Positions 36,492-45,246 of a stretch of 64,000 bases of DNA are shown piece by piece. Under the pieces are notes generated by a model. That model ran no database searches and had not been told where the DNA came from. It worked only from the letters and a program-made list of their open reading frames with translations. Position 1 is the first letter of the stretch; each line of letters begins with the position of its first letter. Both the position numbers and the translations under genes were made by a program. Source of the stretch: Litorimonas cladophorae (GTDB lineage Bacteria; Pseudomonadota; Alphaproteobacteria; Caulobacterales; Maricaulaceae); assembly GCF_014652455.1 (NCBI RefSeq), contig NZ_BMYV01000001.1:744001-808000 (forward strand), read 5' to 3'.

Positions 36492-37193
36492 ATGAAAAAA
36501 ACGAAGACAAGCTTGTTTGATAAACGCCCTTTACAGGGATTGAGCGTCTGTTTTGACCTCGACGGCACGTTGGTTGACACGGCGCCTGACCTTGTTCGGG
36601 TCACAAATGAAGTTATTTCAGCAAGGGGGCATGGACCCGTGGACTACCGCAAAGCCCGTGCCGCAGTCGGATACGGGTCGCGGCGAATGATCACCGATGC
36701 GCTCGCCGATGTTAACGACCACGCGACGGAGGCAGAAGTTGACGCGATGCAGGCTGAATTCTTAAGCCGCTACGCCGATACACTCGACCAGCTTTCACGG
36801 CCCTTTGCGGGCGTTGAACCGACGTTGGCTCGGCTGACCGTATTGGGAGCAGAACTATCGGTTTGCACAAATAAGCCCGGCTGGTTGGCGCGGCCCCTCT
36901 TAGAGAAACTCGCTTTAGATCAGTATTTTATCCGCACGATTGGCGGCGATGAACCACCACAGAAAAAACCCTCTGCAGGTCATATTTTCACGACGGCGGG
37001 CCACCGCAATTCCGCACGAATCGTGATGGTGGGCGATAGTTGGCCCGATATGCGAGCCGCCCAAAACGCGGGCGTGCACGCTATTCTCATGACCTATGGC
37101 TACACACCCTTGCCCCAAATACGATTAAGGGCCGACACACGATTGTCGCGTTTCCGCGATATCGTGCCGACCCTTTTGGCCCGCTATCACTAG
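36492..37193 (+). CDS. gph: Phosphoglycolate phosphatase-like HAD hydrolase
   Basis: 233 residues. DxDGT nucleophile motif at 22-26 (FDLDGTLVDTAPDL), a helical cap, the CTNKP motif 2, and VGDSWPDMRAAQNAG motif 4. Gph removes phosphate from 2-phosphoglycolate formed during DNA repair. It is divergent from glmU. Other HAD phosphatase functions are possible. Confidence 0.87.
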   Translation: MKKTKTSLFDKRPLQGLSVCFDLDGTLVDTAPDLVRVTNEVISARGHGPVDYRKARAAVGYGSRRMITDALADVNDHATEAEVDAMQAEFLSRYADTLDQLSRPFAGVEPTLARLTVLGAELSVCTNKPGWLARPLLEKLALDQYFIRTIGGDEPPQKKPSAGHIFTTAGHRNSARIVMVGDSWPDMRAAQNAGVHAILMTYGYTPLPQIRLRADTRLSRFRDIVPTLLARYH

Positions 37194-37220
37194 CGGACAA
37201 AGTTCGTAATGTGGTTTGGT

Positions 37221-37421
37221 CTAACCGAAGTTTTCAGTCGACTTGACTGGAACACCATTGACCAAATTTGAGCGTACATCCGTGCGCGCCGAGCGCATGG
37301 ACGCCAAAAACCCACCTTGGATCAGGTTGACACGGACATCATGTCCACGTTCTGCCCAATAGGCTTCGATTTGCTCTTTCAATCGTTCTGCGCCTTCGCG
37401 CGTACAGTAATCACCTTTCAT
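37221..37421 (-). CDS. Small conserved hypothetical protein
   Basis: 66 residues. The ERLKEQIEAYWAERGHDVRVNL and SARTDVRSNLVNGVP segments look like a small soluble protein that I recognise as a recurring type in alphaproteobacteria, function unknown. It is convergent with gph and about 28 bp separate the two stops. Confidence 0.7.
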   Translation of the reverse strand: MKGDYCTREGAERLKEQIEAYWAERGHDVRVNLIQGGFLASMRSARTDVRSNLVNGVPVKSTENFG

Positions 37422-37766
37422 AAGGTCCTCTTGTGTCTGTGCGGGTCATCCGTCCAAGACGACGTCGCAAATTATATCTAATCCCGTGCACTCGAAATAA
37501 GAAGAGACCCGTCGATTTCCAGCGGAAACAGGCAGATATTCCTATAAACTTTCGTAATCTTTGCGCAGATGCATTTCATATGCTGCATTGCATTGACGTA
37601 CACGGGGCTAATTGGATGGGGCACATAATCTAAGTTATACACAGTGAACACCCCCAAATTACGAGTTCTCGCGATTATTTGATATTCAGATATTCGGGGT
37701 TAATGCAGCCTGAACAATACGGAACTGGCGATCGATGATTTGGACAGCAAGTTTAGCGTCTACCCG
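37422..37766. other. 345-bp intergenic stretch
   Basis: No convincing gene on either strand. It is AT-richer than its neighbours and lies between the small conserved gene (start side) and the stop of the hydroxylase-like gene. I see no clear hairpin terminator for the minus-strand lipid operon in it. Confidence 0.4.
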
Positions 37767-38576
37767 CTAACTGGCGGGGTCGCTCATCGCTTCCATATTC
37801 GCATCGGCCGTTCGAATCGCCGCTTCCAAGCGCTCTTCAGCGGTCTGAAGGTTTTTCTTTGGATCTTGGTAAAAGGCGGTCAGTTTCATGATGTTAAGGA
37901 ACGTCTTGTTCAACACACGACCGCCCCACTTCATGGGACGATCAAAATCAAAGAGCAAAATCACACGCTCTTCGTCTGTATCGTTCCAGACTTCATGCTC
38001 ATATGTGTCATCAAAGACAAAAATCTCGCCCTCTTTCCACGGCGTGATCGTGTCATCCACGCGAATGCGGCATTGGTCGCGGTCTTTGGGAATAATCAAA
38101 CCCAGGTGAGAGCGTAAAATACCTTTCGTCACGCCCTTATGGGCTGGAATGTGATAGCCGGGCGCCAAAATAGAGAACATCGCGGTTTGCAAATTCGGAA
38201 CTGATTCGAGGATTTCTGAGGTTTTTGGCGCGAGGGCCGCATTTTTCTCTAAACGCTGGCCGAAACCAAACAGCACGAAAGTCTTCCAATTATTTTCAGT
38301 CGACAGACGATATTGATCAGGCGAAATCTCGTGGAACCCTGGGATTGCATCCCTGTACCTTAGAACTTCGCGCGCTTCGGCTTGGATGACTTCCCAATTA
38401 TCGGTGAAATCGCTTAGAAACGGAAAATGCGAGTTATCGATCTTAGGCGTGTCAGGCACGGTCGATTGCTTGCTTTGGTAGGTTGCAATCTTCCTGACAA
38501 GCTTCTTGCCGTTCGTTTTAATAAACGCGCGACGCTTGTTTTTTAGATGAGCGGGTTTTTCAACAGGAGTAGCCAT
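37767..38576 (-). CDS. Aspartyl/asparaginyl beta-hydroxylase-family dioxygenase (LpxO-like)
   Basis: 269 residues from ATG 38576; TTG 38606 is less likely. The cupin-type core is visible: HIPAHKGVTKGILRSHLGLIIP, then DDTYEHEVWNDTDEERVILLFDFDRPM, with the His pair and Arg of Fe(II)/2-oxoglutarate hydroxylases. Relatives include LpxO, which hydroxylates lipid acyl chains. Placed at the end of a minus-strand lipid operon (gap of 83 bp from the NTase), it may hydroxylate a sphingolipid or lipid A acyl chain. That role is inferred. Confidence 0.8.
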   Translation of the reverse strand: MATPVEKPAHLKNKRRAFIKTNGKKLVRKIATYQSKQSTVPDTPKIDNSHFPFLSDFTDNWEVIQAEAREVLRYRDAIPGFHEISPDQYRLSTENNWKTFVLFGFGQRLEKNAALAPKTSEILESVPNLQTAMFSILAPGYHIPAHKGVTKGILRSHLGLIIPKDRDQCRIRVDDTITPWKEGEIFVFDDTYEHEVWNDTDEERVILLFDFDRPMKWGGRVLNKTFLNIMKLTAFYQDPKKNLQTAEERLEAAIRTADANMEAMSDPAS

Positions 38577-38659
38577 AACGTCGAGCGCTTTACGCCTAAG
38601 ACCCAATGTCGTCCACTGTCTATTCCCGCAGCAGAGGACATGATATCATTAATTTGGCA

Positions 38660-39415
38660 TTAGATAACGGCGAAACGCTTTCGCGCCATCTCAGAATCAC
38701 CAAAGATGGATCGGCAGACTTCATAATCTTCTGGCGTATCCAGCTCGGACCAATCATTGCCTTTGATATTGGTGGTATCGATCTGCACACCTGACGTCGC
38801 CAAACCGTGAATAACGGACAGATACCAGCTTTTTGTGCCATCGGCCGTTTTCATCAACCGCTTTAGTTCATCAGTGAAAATCTTCGGGCCAGCATTCATG
38901 AAACGCAGCATGCCGATCGATTCCCCGTGGGTTTCTGTCAGAGGCAAGGTCTTCCCTATTGCCGTCAAGACAGTGCCATCGAGTGACACTTTCATGTCAT
39001 CGCCATCGTAGTATCCCTTTTGGTCAATCGTCACGGAAATGTCTTTCGCGGGAGCCGATAAGATGCGTTGCAGGAGCTCGGGTGTGAACAGGGTGTCGCC
39101 GTTAATCACCAAGAAGTCGCTTTTCATCGATTTTCGCGCCATCCAGCAAGACGCGAGGTTATCGGCAACTTGGAAGAAAGGATTGTAACGGATCTTCACG
39201 CGCGGCCCCGATTTCCGAGCCTCGATTTCAGCTTTGACCATATGGCTATTAAAGCCTGTGACGACCGTCGCGGTCTGAATACCTTGCGCATATAATGTGT
39301 CGAGCTGCATCCCCAAGACCGTCGTGTTCCCTATTGGCAACAGACATTTTGGCAAATCTGTAGTAAGCGGCAGAAGGCGAGACCCCCGGCCAGCGGCAAG
39401 AATAATAGCGTGCAT
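38660..39415 (-). CDS. Sugar/polyol-phosphate nucleotidyltransferase (cytidylyltransferase-like)
   Basis: 251 residues. N-terminal LAAGRGSRL (6-14) and the PK motif at about 22-23 (TDLPKCLLPIG) form the nucleotide loop. INGDTLF supplies the metal-binding Asp. The sequence resembles LicC and the CTP:inositol-1-phosphate cytidylyltransferase branch more than glucose-1-P enzymes. It follows a HAD phosphatase and a CDP-alcohol phosphotransferase fusion, so it probably makes a CDP-alcohol donor for the headgroup. Substrate not identified. Confidence 0.75.
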   Translation of the reverse strand: MHAIILAAGRGSRLLPLTTDLPKCLLPIGNTTVLGMQLDTLYAQGIQTATVVTGFNSHMVKAEIEARKSGPRVKIRYNPFFQVADNLASCWMARKSMKSDFLVINGDTLFTPELLQRILSAPAKDISVTIDQKGYYDGDDMKVSLDGTVLTAIGKTLPLTETHGESIGMLRFMNAGPKIFTDELKRLMKTADGTKSWYLSVIHGLATSGVQIDTTNIKGNDWSELDTPEDYEVCRSIFGDSEMARKRFAVI

Positions 39416-39440
39416 CCGAACAACCCTTGTACGTTTTATC

Positions 39441-40112
39441 TCAAACTGACCAGTTTACGATTTCGAAATTGTGAACCTCAGCTGCTTTTGTCAGCTTTGG
39501 GTCAGAATTGACGGCAACGCCTTTGTCCGCAAATTTCATGACGGGCAAGTCGGAATAACTGTCAGAATACACTGTGATATGTGCCGCCTCGCGTTGAAAA
39601 TCATCAAATGTTTCCAAACATTTCCGAAGCATGGCAAGTTTTCCTGGCCCGTAACAGTTCTCTGAACCGAAATCTCGGGCGCAGATGTCCCCATCCCAAG
39701 CCAGTTTTGTTGAGACCACGGTATCAATATTAAGACGCGCCGCGATCGCCTCGACAATCAAATCCGCACCCGCCGACGCAATGATGAGCCGATCACCCGC
39801 GGCCCGGCGTGCTTCAATTTCCCGTACTCCGCCAGAACGCAGTCCTGATCGGATTTCTTCATCCGCGAAATCTGAAGCGAGCGCCTCAAGTTTTGTCCGC
39901 GATTGTCCTGACAAACTCCATCGCAACATACCGCGTTTGACCGAAATGCGTTCTTGAGGACCGACTTTGTAAAGGACTTGCCCGATGGCAGCTCTTGTCC
40001 AAAGGCCAATAAGTTTCCAAGGCTGTCCTTTTACGGATAACGACACGAAACGTCCCCACGTGCCACGTGTCGTAATGGTCTCGTCCAGATCAAAAACGGC
40101 GTAACGTTGCAT
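39441..40112 (-). CDS. HAD-family phosphatase (HAD-IB, SerB/CicA-like)
   Basis: 223 residues. DLDET motif (Asp8, Asp10), a small helical cap, IIASAG motif 2 and YSDSYSDLPVM motif 4. Such enzymes dephosphorylate phosphoserine or phospholipid intermediates. It lies 3 bp from the flippase/phosphotransferase fusion and 25 bp from the nucleotidyltransferase, so a role removing phosphate from a lipid headgroup precursor is likely but inferred. Confidence 0.75.
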   Translation of the reverse strand: MQRYAVFDLDETITTRGTWGRFVSLSVKGQPWKLIGLWTRAAIGQVLYKVGPQERISVKRGMLRWSLSGQSRTKLEALASDFADEEIRSGLRSGGVREIEARRAAGDRLIIASAGADLIVEAIAARLNIDTVVSTKLAWDGDICARDFGSENCYGPGKLAMLRKCLETFDDFQREAAHITVYSDSYSDLPVMKFADKGVAVNSDPKLTKAAEVHNFEIVNWSV

Positions 40113-40115
40113 GAG

Positions 40116-42620
40116 TTAGGCATCCATCCAGCTGGTTAAAGGACGTTTTACCAACCAGCCAGCGATCAAGCTGACGAAATTAGCTGCGATACAGATCCAG
40201 GTCCAAATTGCGATCAGGAGGAAAGCCCAAACACCCGCATCAGCCCATACTAGCGTCAACATAATGCCAATCATCATAATAAACGTATTCGGATTTCGCC
40301 GCGCGATAAAAAAGCGAAGACCTGAGTTGAATTTCGTCCAAACATGGATGTGGAATCCATGCTGACGCATGAAGATACCCTCGATAATTCTGTCAACCAG
40401 ATAGCCGATCCAGATGGCAATCAGAGCGATGAAGAGCGGCTCGGACATCGAATAGACGCCACCCAGACCGACAAACCAGGCCCAATACCAAAACGGAGGA
40501 TGCACTAGGTCGATGCCGTGATCATAGATATTCCCCCAATAGGAATAGGTCATCGTGGTCCGAGCCAATTTCCCATCGACCGTGTCCAAGAAGGTCATCA
40601 TCCAACCGCAAGCAAACCCCAGCGCCCATTGGCCTTGCCAGAAGAACCAAGTCGCCGCGAGCATCAGAAAGAATCCGATGGTTGTAACTTGATTGGGGCT
40701 CATTTTGATAAATGCACAAAATCGCGTGACGTAAAATGCGGGAATTGGCCAAAACCATTTCGTCACGAAATCAGTTATGCCTTTGTAGGAGCTCTTAAAT
40801 TGCTGACGCATGATATCTAAGATCGGGGTTACTTTGGTGTCGAGAACGTAAGGCGTTTCCTGTTTCCGCAAGGACTTGATATAGCCGTCATTCACATCGC
40901 CGGCGGCCACTTGTTTGAAATCATAGCCGTCGAGTGCGTCTGCACTTTTCCCGATAAGTGCTTCGGCTTCGGACCGTGTCGCGCCAGATAGGCTGACAAT
41001 CGTATCATTTTCCACCAGCGCCAAGTCGGTCGTTACGGCGAATGATTTAGATAGTTCGGCGCTCATCACCCAGTCGAGGTTGTGCCAAATCCCAATATCA
41101 TTCACGGCCAGTGGTAACGTCACATCGGCGCCCGCTTTTTTGAAAGCACGTGTCTGCCATTCCCGCAAAGGAAGCCCCCAAATCCGAGCCTTGCTGTCCC
41201 CAATTAAGCCAAAGCCAGGCGCTGGCACTTCATCTGAAACGCCTCCTTCTTGTTCTTGCTTCACAATTTTATCCAATGCCTGTTTCGCTAACCACATCAC
41301 TAGTCCGACGGCCACGACGTTGCCGGCAATTGCCGCCCATCCTGGGGCCATATGCCCGATCGTTAAACTCAAAGCGAAAAAAGCTATGATATAGATGATC
41401 ACGCCCGCACCACGAGCGTAAATCGCTCGTTCGGGGTGATCGGTCGCGTAGAGTACGGGGTAAAGCGGCGCGGCCATACCCAGCAATGCCGCAGCCGGAA
41501 CAAGAAGCGAGGCCAATGGCGCGGCTTCCATATATTCTTCCGAGAGTACCGCACCCAAGGCTGTGCCAAAGAACAGCCAGATGAATAGGGACGCCAAAAG
41601 CCCGACGCCAAGCAGGATAATTGCTGCGCGCATTACTAAACGCCAGATTTTTTCAACTTCTCCTACGCTGACCATCTTGGCCAATTCGGGGTAAATGACT
41701 TGATCCAACAGTTTGAAACCTTCGGATAGGAGTTTCGCAATTTCTTCGGCCGTGCGGTAAACCGAGACCCAGATCGGCCCGAACACAAACATGACCAGCA
41801 AAACAGGCAGATGCACATTGGAAGCCGCTAGGGTCGAATCGACATTCGCCTTCCAGACAAAAGGCCAAACCCCTTTACGCGGGGAACGAATGCTGGCTTT
41901 GGCCTGCAGAACAGGTTTGAGCAAATTTCGTTTCGACAATTCTCGTGCGGCCAAAATGGGTAAAGACAAGTAGTCCACCAGAGACCCGACGAACCACGCC
42001 AACAAGAAGCCCTCCATTCCTGCACCTAGCAATGCAGCAATGACGACCCCAATGAACCGAACGCCCGTCATGACAACGCCATGCCACGCCAAAACATCAA
42101 ATCGGTCGAACAATCTGAAGACGCCAATTGACGCCCCGCGATGGCGAATGATTAGCAGAGAGCAATAGAGCGCCACCATGCCAAAGGAGGCCGATACGTC
42201 GCTTTCTCCCGCTTCGCGGCCCAGCAAATTGGGGAAAATATCTCCGAAAATCAAAACGATTTTATAGCAGAGCAAGGCGCCAATAAAGGCGACGATTGCG
42301 GATAAAACGTCCAGTTTGTATCCAAATTGTATCAACCGAGAGAGGCTGTTCACATCGTTATTTTTTACGTCATCCATCCCAAACCGAATGATCGTCTGCC
42401 ACGCCTGAAAGGTAGCCAATTGTGCGAAAAACAAATGATAGGAGTGTAGAAAGAAGATCACGCCTAGCGCGGTGATGCTTATCGATTTCGCCGCAATGAT
42501 TAGGCTTGCCAGACCCAAGACCGCGGCAAGTGCCTTGGAGCCGACCATCAACCCTGTGTTGGCCGCAATCCGTTTTCCAACAGTTTTGCTCGATGCAATG
42601 TCAAGATGAGGTATTGTCAT
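40116..42620 (-). CDS. Fused lipid/oligosaccharide flippase, linker and CDP-alcohol phosphatidyltransferase
   Basis: 834 residues. Residues about 1-445 look like a MATE/MurJ-like or polysaccharide-flippase fold (about 12 helices, starting KRIAANTGLMVGSKAL). Residues about 460-600 are soluble (GLIGDSKARIWGLPL, then YIKSLRKQETPYV) and resemble a decayed nucleotidyltransferase. Residues about 630-834 carry the CDP-alcohol phosphotransferase signature DTVDGKLAR ... G ... D ... D with perfect spacing (679-705). It may make a lipid headgroup and flip the product. The ATG overlaps the upstream NTase stop (ATGA). Confidence 0.85.
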   Translation of the reverse strand: MTIPHLDIASSKTVGKRIAANTGLMVGSKALAAVLGLASLIIAAKSISITALGVIFFLHSYHLFFAQLATFQAWQTIIRFGMDDVKNNDVNSLSRLIQFGYKLDVLSAIVAFIGALLCYKIVLIFGDIFPNLLGREAGESDVSASFGMVALYCSLLIIRHRGASIGVFRLFDRFDVLAWHGVVMTGVRFIGVVIAALLGAGMEGFLLAWFVGSLVDYLSLPILAARELSKRNLLKPVLQAKASIRSPRKGVWPFVWKANVDSTLAASNVHLPVLLVMFVFGPIWVSVYRTAEEIAKLLSEGFKLLDQVIYPELAKMVSVGEVEKIWRLVMRAAIILLGVGLLASLFIWLFFGTALGAVLSEEYMEAAPLASLLVPAAALLGMAAPLYPVLYATDHPERAIYARGAGVIIYIIAFFALSLTIGHMAPGWAAIAGNVVAVGLVMWLAKQALDKIVKQEQEGGVSDEVPAPGFGLIGDSKARIWGLPLREWQTRAFKKAGADVTLPLAVNDIGIWHNLDWVMSAELSKSFAVTTDLALVENDTIVSLSGATRSEAEALIGKSADALDGYDFKQVAAGDVNDGYIKSLRKQETPYVLDTKVTPILDIMRQQFKSSYKGITDFVTKWFWPIPAFYVTRFCAFIKMSPNQVTTIGFFLMLAATWFFWQGQWALGFACGWMMTFLDTVDGKLARTTMTYSYWGNIYDHGIDLVHPPFWYWAWFVGLGGVYSMSEPLFIALIAIWIGYLVDRIIEGIFMRQHGFHIHVWTKFNSGLRFFIARRNPNTFIMMIGIMLTLVWADAGVWAFLLIAIWTWICIAANFVSLIAGWLVKRPLTSWMDA

Positions 42621-43360
42621 GCCGAGCGGTCGCCTAATATCGTTTCCACCAACGCAAGATCAGAGGGTTTGTCGACGTCGATGGCCGCCTCAGCGAAGGG
42701 CAAAAGGACGGGTGCAGCGGTGATACCAATTTTGTCCGCCGCATATTCGAACGCGCCCCCCAAACTCAATCGACCTGTCGCGAATTTGATGCCAATGCCA
42801 ACGCCGATTTTTCGAGCCAGTTTAAGCGGGTTCTTGCGCAGATGTTGAACCGATTGCCAAAAGGAGATGGCCTTCAAACCTTCAGCATTGGCTATATAGA
42901 ACAAATTGCATCCAGATACTGCCACATCCGAGAACCGTAGATACGTCCGTTTCGTTTCGGGGTAATCAGGCTGGATAACGGCCTCTGTTGCCAATCCCAC
43001 ACAAATATCAGTGCCCGCAGCCTCTGCGCCCTCTATAAAACTTCTGACCATTTCTTCGGTTAAAAGTGCATGATCGCAGGTAGTTACAAGACAAGGGTAT
43101 TGATCAATCTGTTCGAGCGCCAGCCGCACACTATCAGCCGGCCCTGCGCCGCTAGGCACCTCAGAGAGGTTACTGCCGTCATATCCAGAGACAAAAAATG
43201 GTTCTGGTAGCGAGGCATCCCGCAAAGCAGAGACCACCCGTTGCAGCATTGGCACACCCGCTACGGGGATTTCAGCTTTGTGCGATACACCTGCAGCTTC
43301 GCACAACGGATCGACTACACCGGCACGCTGTCCGGCGAGTATCAGTACACTTGCAATCAT
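42617..43360 (-). CDS. MobA/IspD-like nucleotidyltransferase
   Basis: 247 residues. An N-terminal LILAGQRAGVVDPL and AGVPMLQRVVSALRD resemble MobA-type NTP transferases, with TTCDHALLT as the metal-binding region and a C-terminal DVDKPSDLALVE. Substrate unknown. Its start is directly after the ceramide-synthase-like gene stop and its stop overlaps the fusion gene start. It probably supplies an activated headgroup component. Confidence 0.75.
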   Translation of the reverse strand: MIASVLILAGQRAGVVDPLCEAAGVSHKAEIPVAGVPMLQRVVSALRDASLPEPFFVSGYDGSNLSEVPSGAGPADSVRLALEQIDQYPCLVTTCDHALLTEEMVRSFIEGAEAAGTDICVGLATEAVIQPDYPETKRTYLRFSDVAVSGCNLFYIANAEGLKAISFWQSVQHLRKNPLKLARKIGVGIGIKFATGRLSLGGAFEYAADKIGITAAPVLLPFAEAAIDVDKPSDLALVETILGDRSA

Positions 43361-44533
43361 TTAACCGATCCGTTTTTCATACATGCGGTATGTCTTATAC
43401 GGCACAGCACTGGCTTGTTCGCAGATCGCGACCATGCCGTCATTATCTTCTAAAATCCAAGAAAGCTCGCAATGGGTAAATCCAGCCTGTCGCGCGGCCT
43501 CAAAGGATTCTTCGCAGAGCGCGGCCGTCAGCGCGAGGCCCTTACGCGTGTTGTGGTGTTTTCGCATCAATCCCATTAGCGGGATGCGGGCTTGTTTGGC
43601 CGTTTGTTTTTTCAATCGATAGATCAGTTTTGCCCAGTTAAACGGCAAAAGTTTTCCATCAAAGCCTGCGGCCAACTCATTTAAATCTGGCAATAAGCAC
43701 AGAAATGACGCCAATTCGCCGTCAATCGAACCAAACCAGAATCGATCAGGGGCGATAATCGGCTTCATCTCTTTGGCCAGATGTCGGATGGCATCGTCTG
43801 GAAATGGAAAAAACCCCCAATTTTCAGACCAAGCGTCGTTAAAGATGTGCATCGCGCGCGCAATTTCAGCGTCAAAGTCTTTTGGGTTCAGGGTTCGCCA
43901 CGTAATAGCTTTTGATTTCTGCGCGTAATCCACCATCATCTGGGTGATTTTCGGACGCGGATAACCCGCATTTAGGTCGGCTTGAAACGCCAACATGTCC
44001 ACGGCTTTCGAATAACCAGCCAACTCTATGGCTGGCGCGTAATAGGGTCGCCCATAGGACATCAGAACAACATTCGTGTCATCAAACCCATCGACCAGAA
44101 GCCCAACTTCCTCATTCACGCTCCATTGCGCGGGCCCAACCATACGGCGTCGCCCCTTCGTTCGGGCCCAAGTCTGCGCCGCGTCCAATAGGGCCGTCAT
44201 CGTTTCAGGAGAATCAATGGCGTCAAAGTAACCGAAAAAGGCTGTGTCCTTGTCGTGATGTAGATCGTGTGCCGGGTTTAAAAAGGCAGCAATCCGTCCC
44301 ACGTCTTTGCCATCTTTGATGGCGAGGAAGAGTTGTCGATCCAAATCCCGCGCCGCAGGGTTCTTCTTTGGGTCCAGCTGCTCTTTACGTTCGATCCGCA
44401 AAGGTGGCGCCCATGCGCTTTGCCCGCGATAAATATCATATGGGAGGTCCAGAAACCGCTTCGTCTGAGCCGGCGTCCGAACCTCTATAATATCGAGCTG
44501 TGTTGTCGAAGCCTGCACCAGACCCCTCCCCAT
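43361..44533 (-). CDS. Bacterial ceramide synthase-like N-acyltransferase (GNAT fold)
   Basis: 390 residues. The LDIIEVRTPAQTKRFLDLPYDIYRG opening, a GPAQWSVNEEVGLLVDGFD motif and a C-terminal SWILEDNDGMVAICE motif match the family containing Caulobacter bacterial ceramide synthase (bCerS), a GNAT-type acyltransferase that N-acylates the sphingoid base. Same cluster as serine palmitoyltransferase, an acyl carrier protein and an acyl ligase supports this. It is 0 bp from the downstream NTase gene. Confidence 0.78.
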   Translation of the reverse strand: MGRGLVQASTTQLDIIEVRTPAQTKRFLDLPYDIYRGQSAWAPPLRIERKEQLDPKKNPAARDLDRQLFLAIKDGKDVGRIAAFLNPAHDLHHDKDTAFFGYFDAIDSPETMTALLDAAQTWARTKGRRRMVGPAQWSVNEEVGLLVDGFDDTNVVLMSYGRPYYAPAIELAGYSKAVDMLAFQADLNAGYPRPKITQMMVDYAQKSKAITWRTLNPKDFDAEIARAMHIFNDAWSENWGFFPFPDDAIRHLAKEMKPIIAPDRFWFGSIDGELASFLCLLPDLNELAAGFDGKLLPFNWAKLIYRLKKQTAKQARIPLMGLMRKHHNTRKGLALTAALCEESFEAARQAGFTHCELSWILEDNDGMVAICEQASAVPYKTYRMYEKRIG

Positions 44534-44575
44534 AATTTGCCGTGCGGCGATTAGTCGAGGGGTATCAAACGATGA

Positions 44576-45145
44576 TTAGGAAAGGTCAACCAAATGGATG
44601 TCGATATCCGCACCTTCCATCGGAACAAAAAACCCGGCTTCGGAAAATTTTGGCAAGCGTAGTGATTTGATTTCTGGATTATTCGACAAGCCGTAAGGTT
44701 CTTTAGGCTTAAAATTCCACGCTTTTTTCAAACGACGATCACCGTCTTTATCGTGATACCCAACAACGGCATAATCGCCAGGCATAGGCAAATTGATGCA
44801 GATCCGCTGTGGGCTTTCATCTGCTGGAACGCGAATACGGCGGAGTTTACCTTTTCTCTTCAAAAAATCTTGCTCACCAAACAACTCAAGTTTGAGTATG
44901 CCTTCTGCCGAAACATTGTGGATAGACGCACGAATTTGAAGGGCCCCCTCAACACATGTATCGGCTTTATCGCGATCGTAGAGTTTAAGCCCTGTCGCTA
45001 ACCCAATATCGGAATAGGCCTCCGCAACCGGTTGATCATCATCCTGTTCATCGGTGGATTGCGCCACCGCAGTAGAAGACCCCGCGATTACAGCCATCAT
45101 GACGAAAGCTTTAGTGAATTTACTCATATAGGCGTTTGATTTCAC
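44576..45145 (-). CDS. DUF2141-family periplasmic protein
   Basis: 189 residues from a GTG at 45145 with an AGGAAA ribosome binding site eight bases upstream; an ATG at 45127 has none. Signal peptide ending AVAQ. The DUF2141 core shows MPGDYAVVGYHDKDGDRR and EPYGLSNNPE. First gene of the minus-strand lipid operon and divergent from lptF. Function unknown; a role in lipid handling is only guilt by association. Confidence 0.82.
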   Translation of the reverse strand: MKSNAYMSKFTKAFVMMAVIAGSSTAVAQSTDEQDDDQPVAEAYSDIGLATGLKLYDRDKADTCVEGALQIRASIHNVSAEGILKLELFGEQDFLKRKGKLRRIRVPADESPQRICINLPMPGDYAVVGYHDKDGDRRLKKAWNFKPKEPYGLSNNPEIKSLRLPKFSEAGFFVPMEGADIDIHLVDLS

Positions 45146-45246
45146 GACAGTGTTTTCCTAAGCCAGTGCACAGACCCAAAGGGGCCTTCAATGATAATAT
45201 GGGAATTCCAATCCCCAGCGTAAAGGCATAATCACAGACCTGTTAT

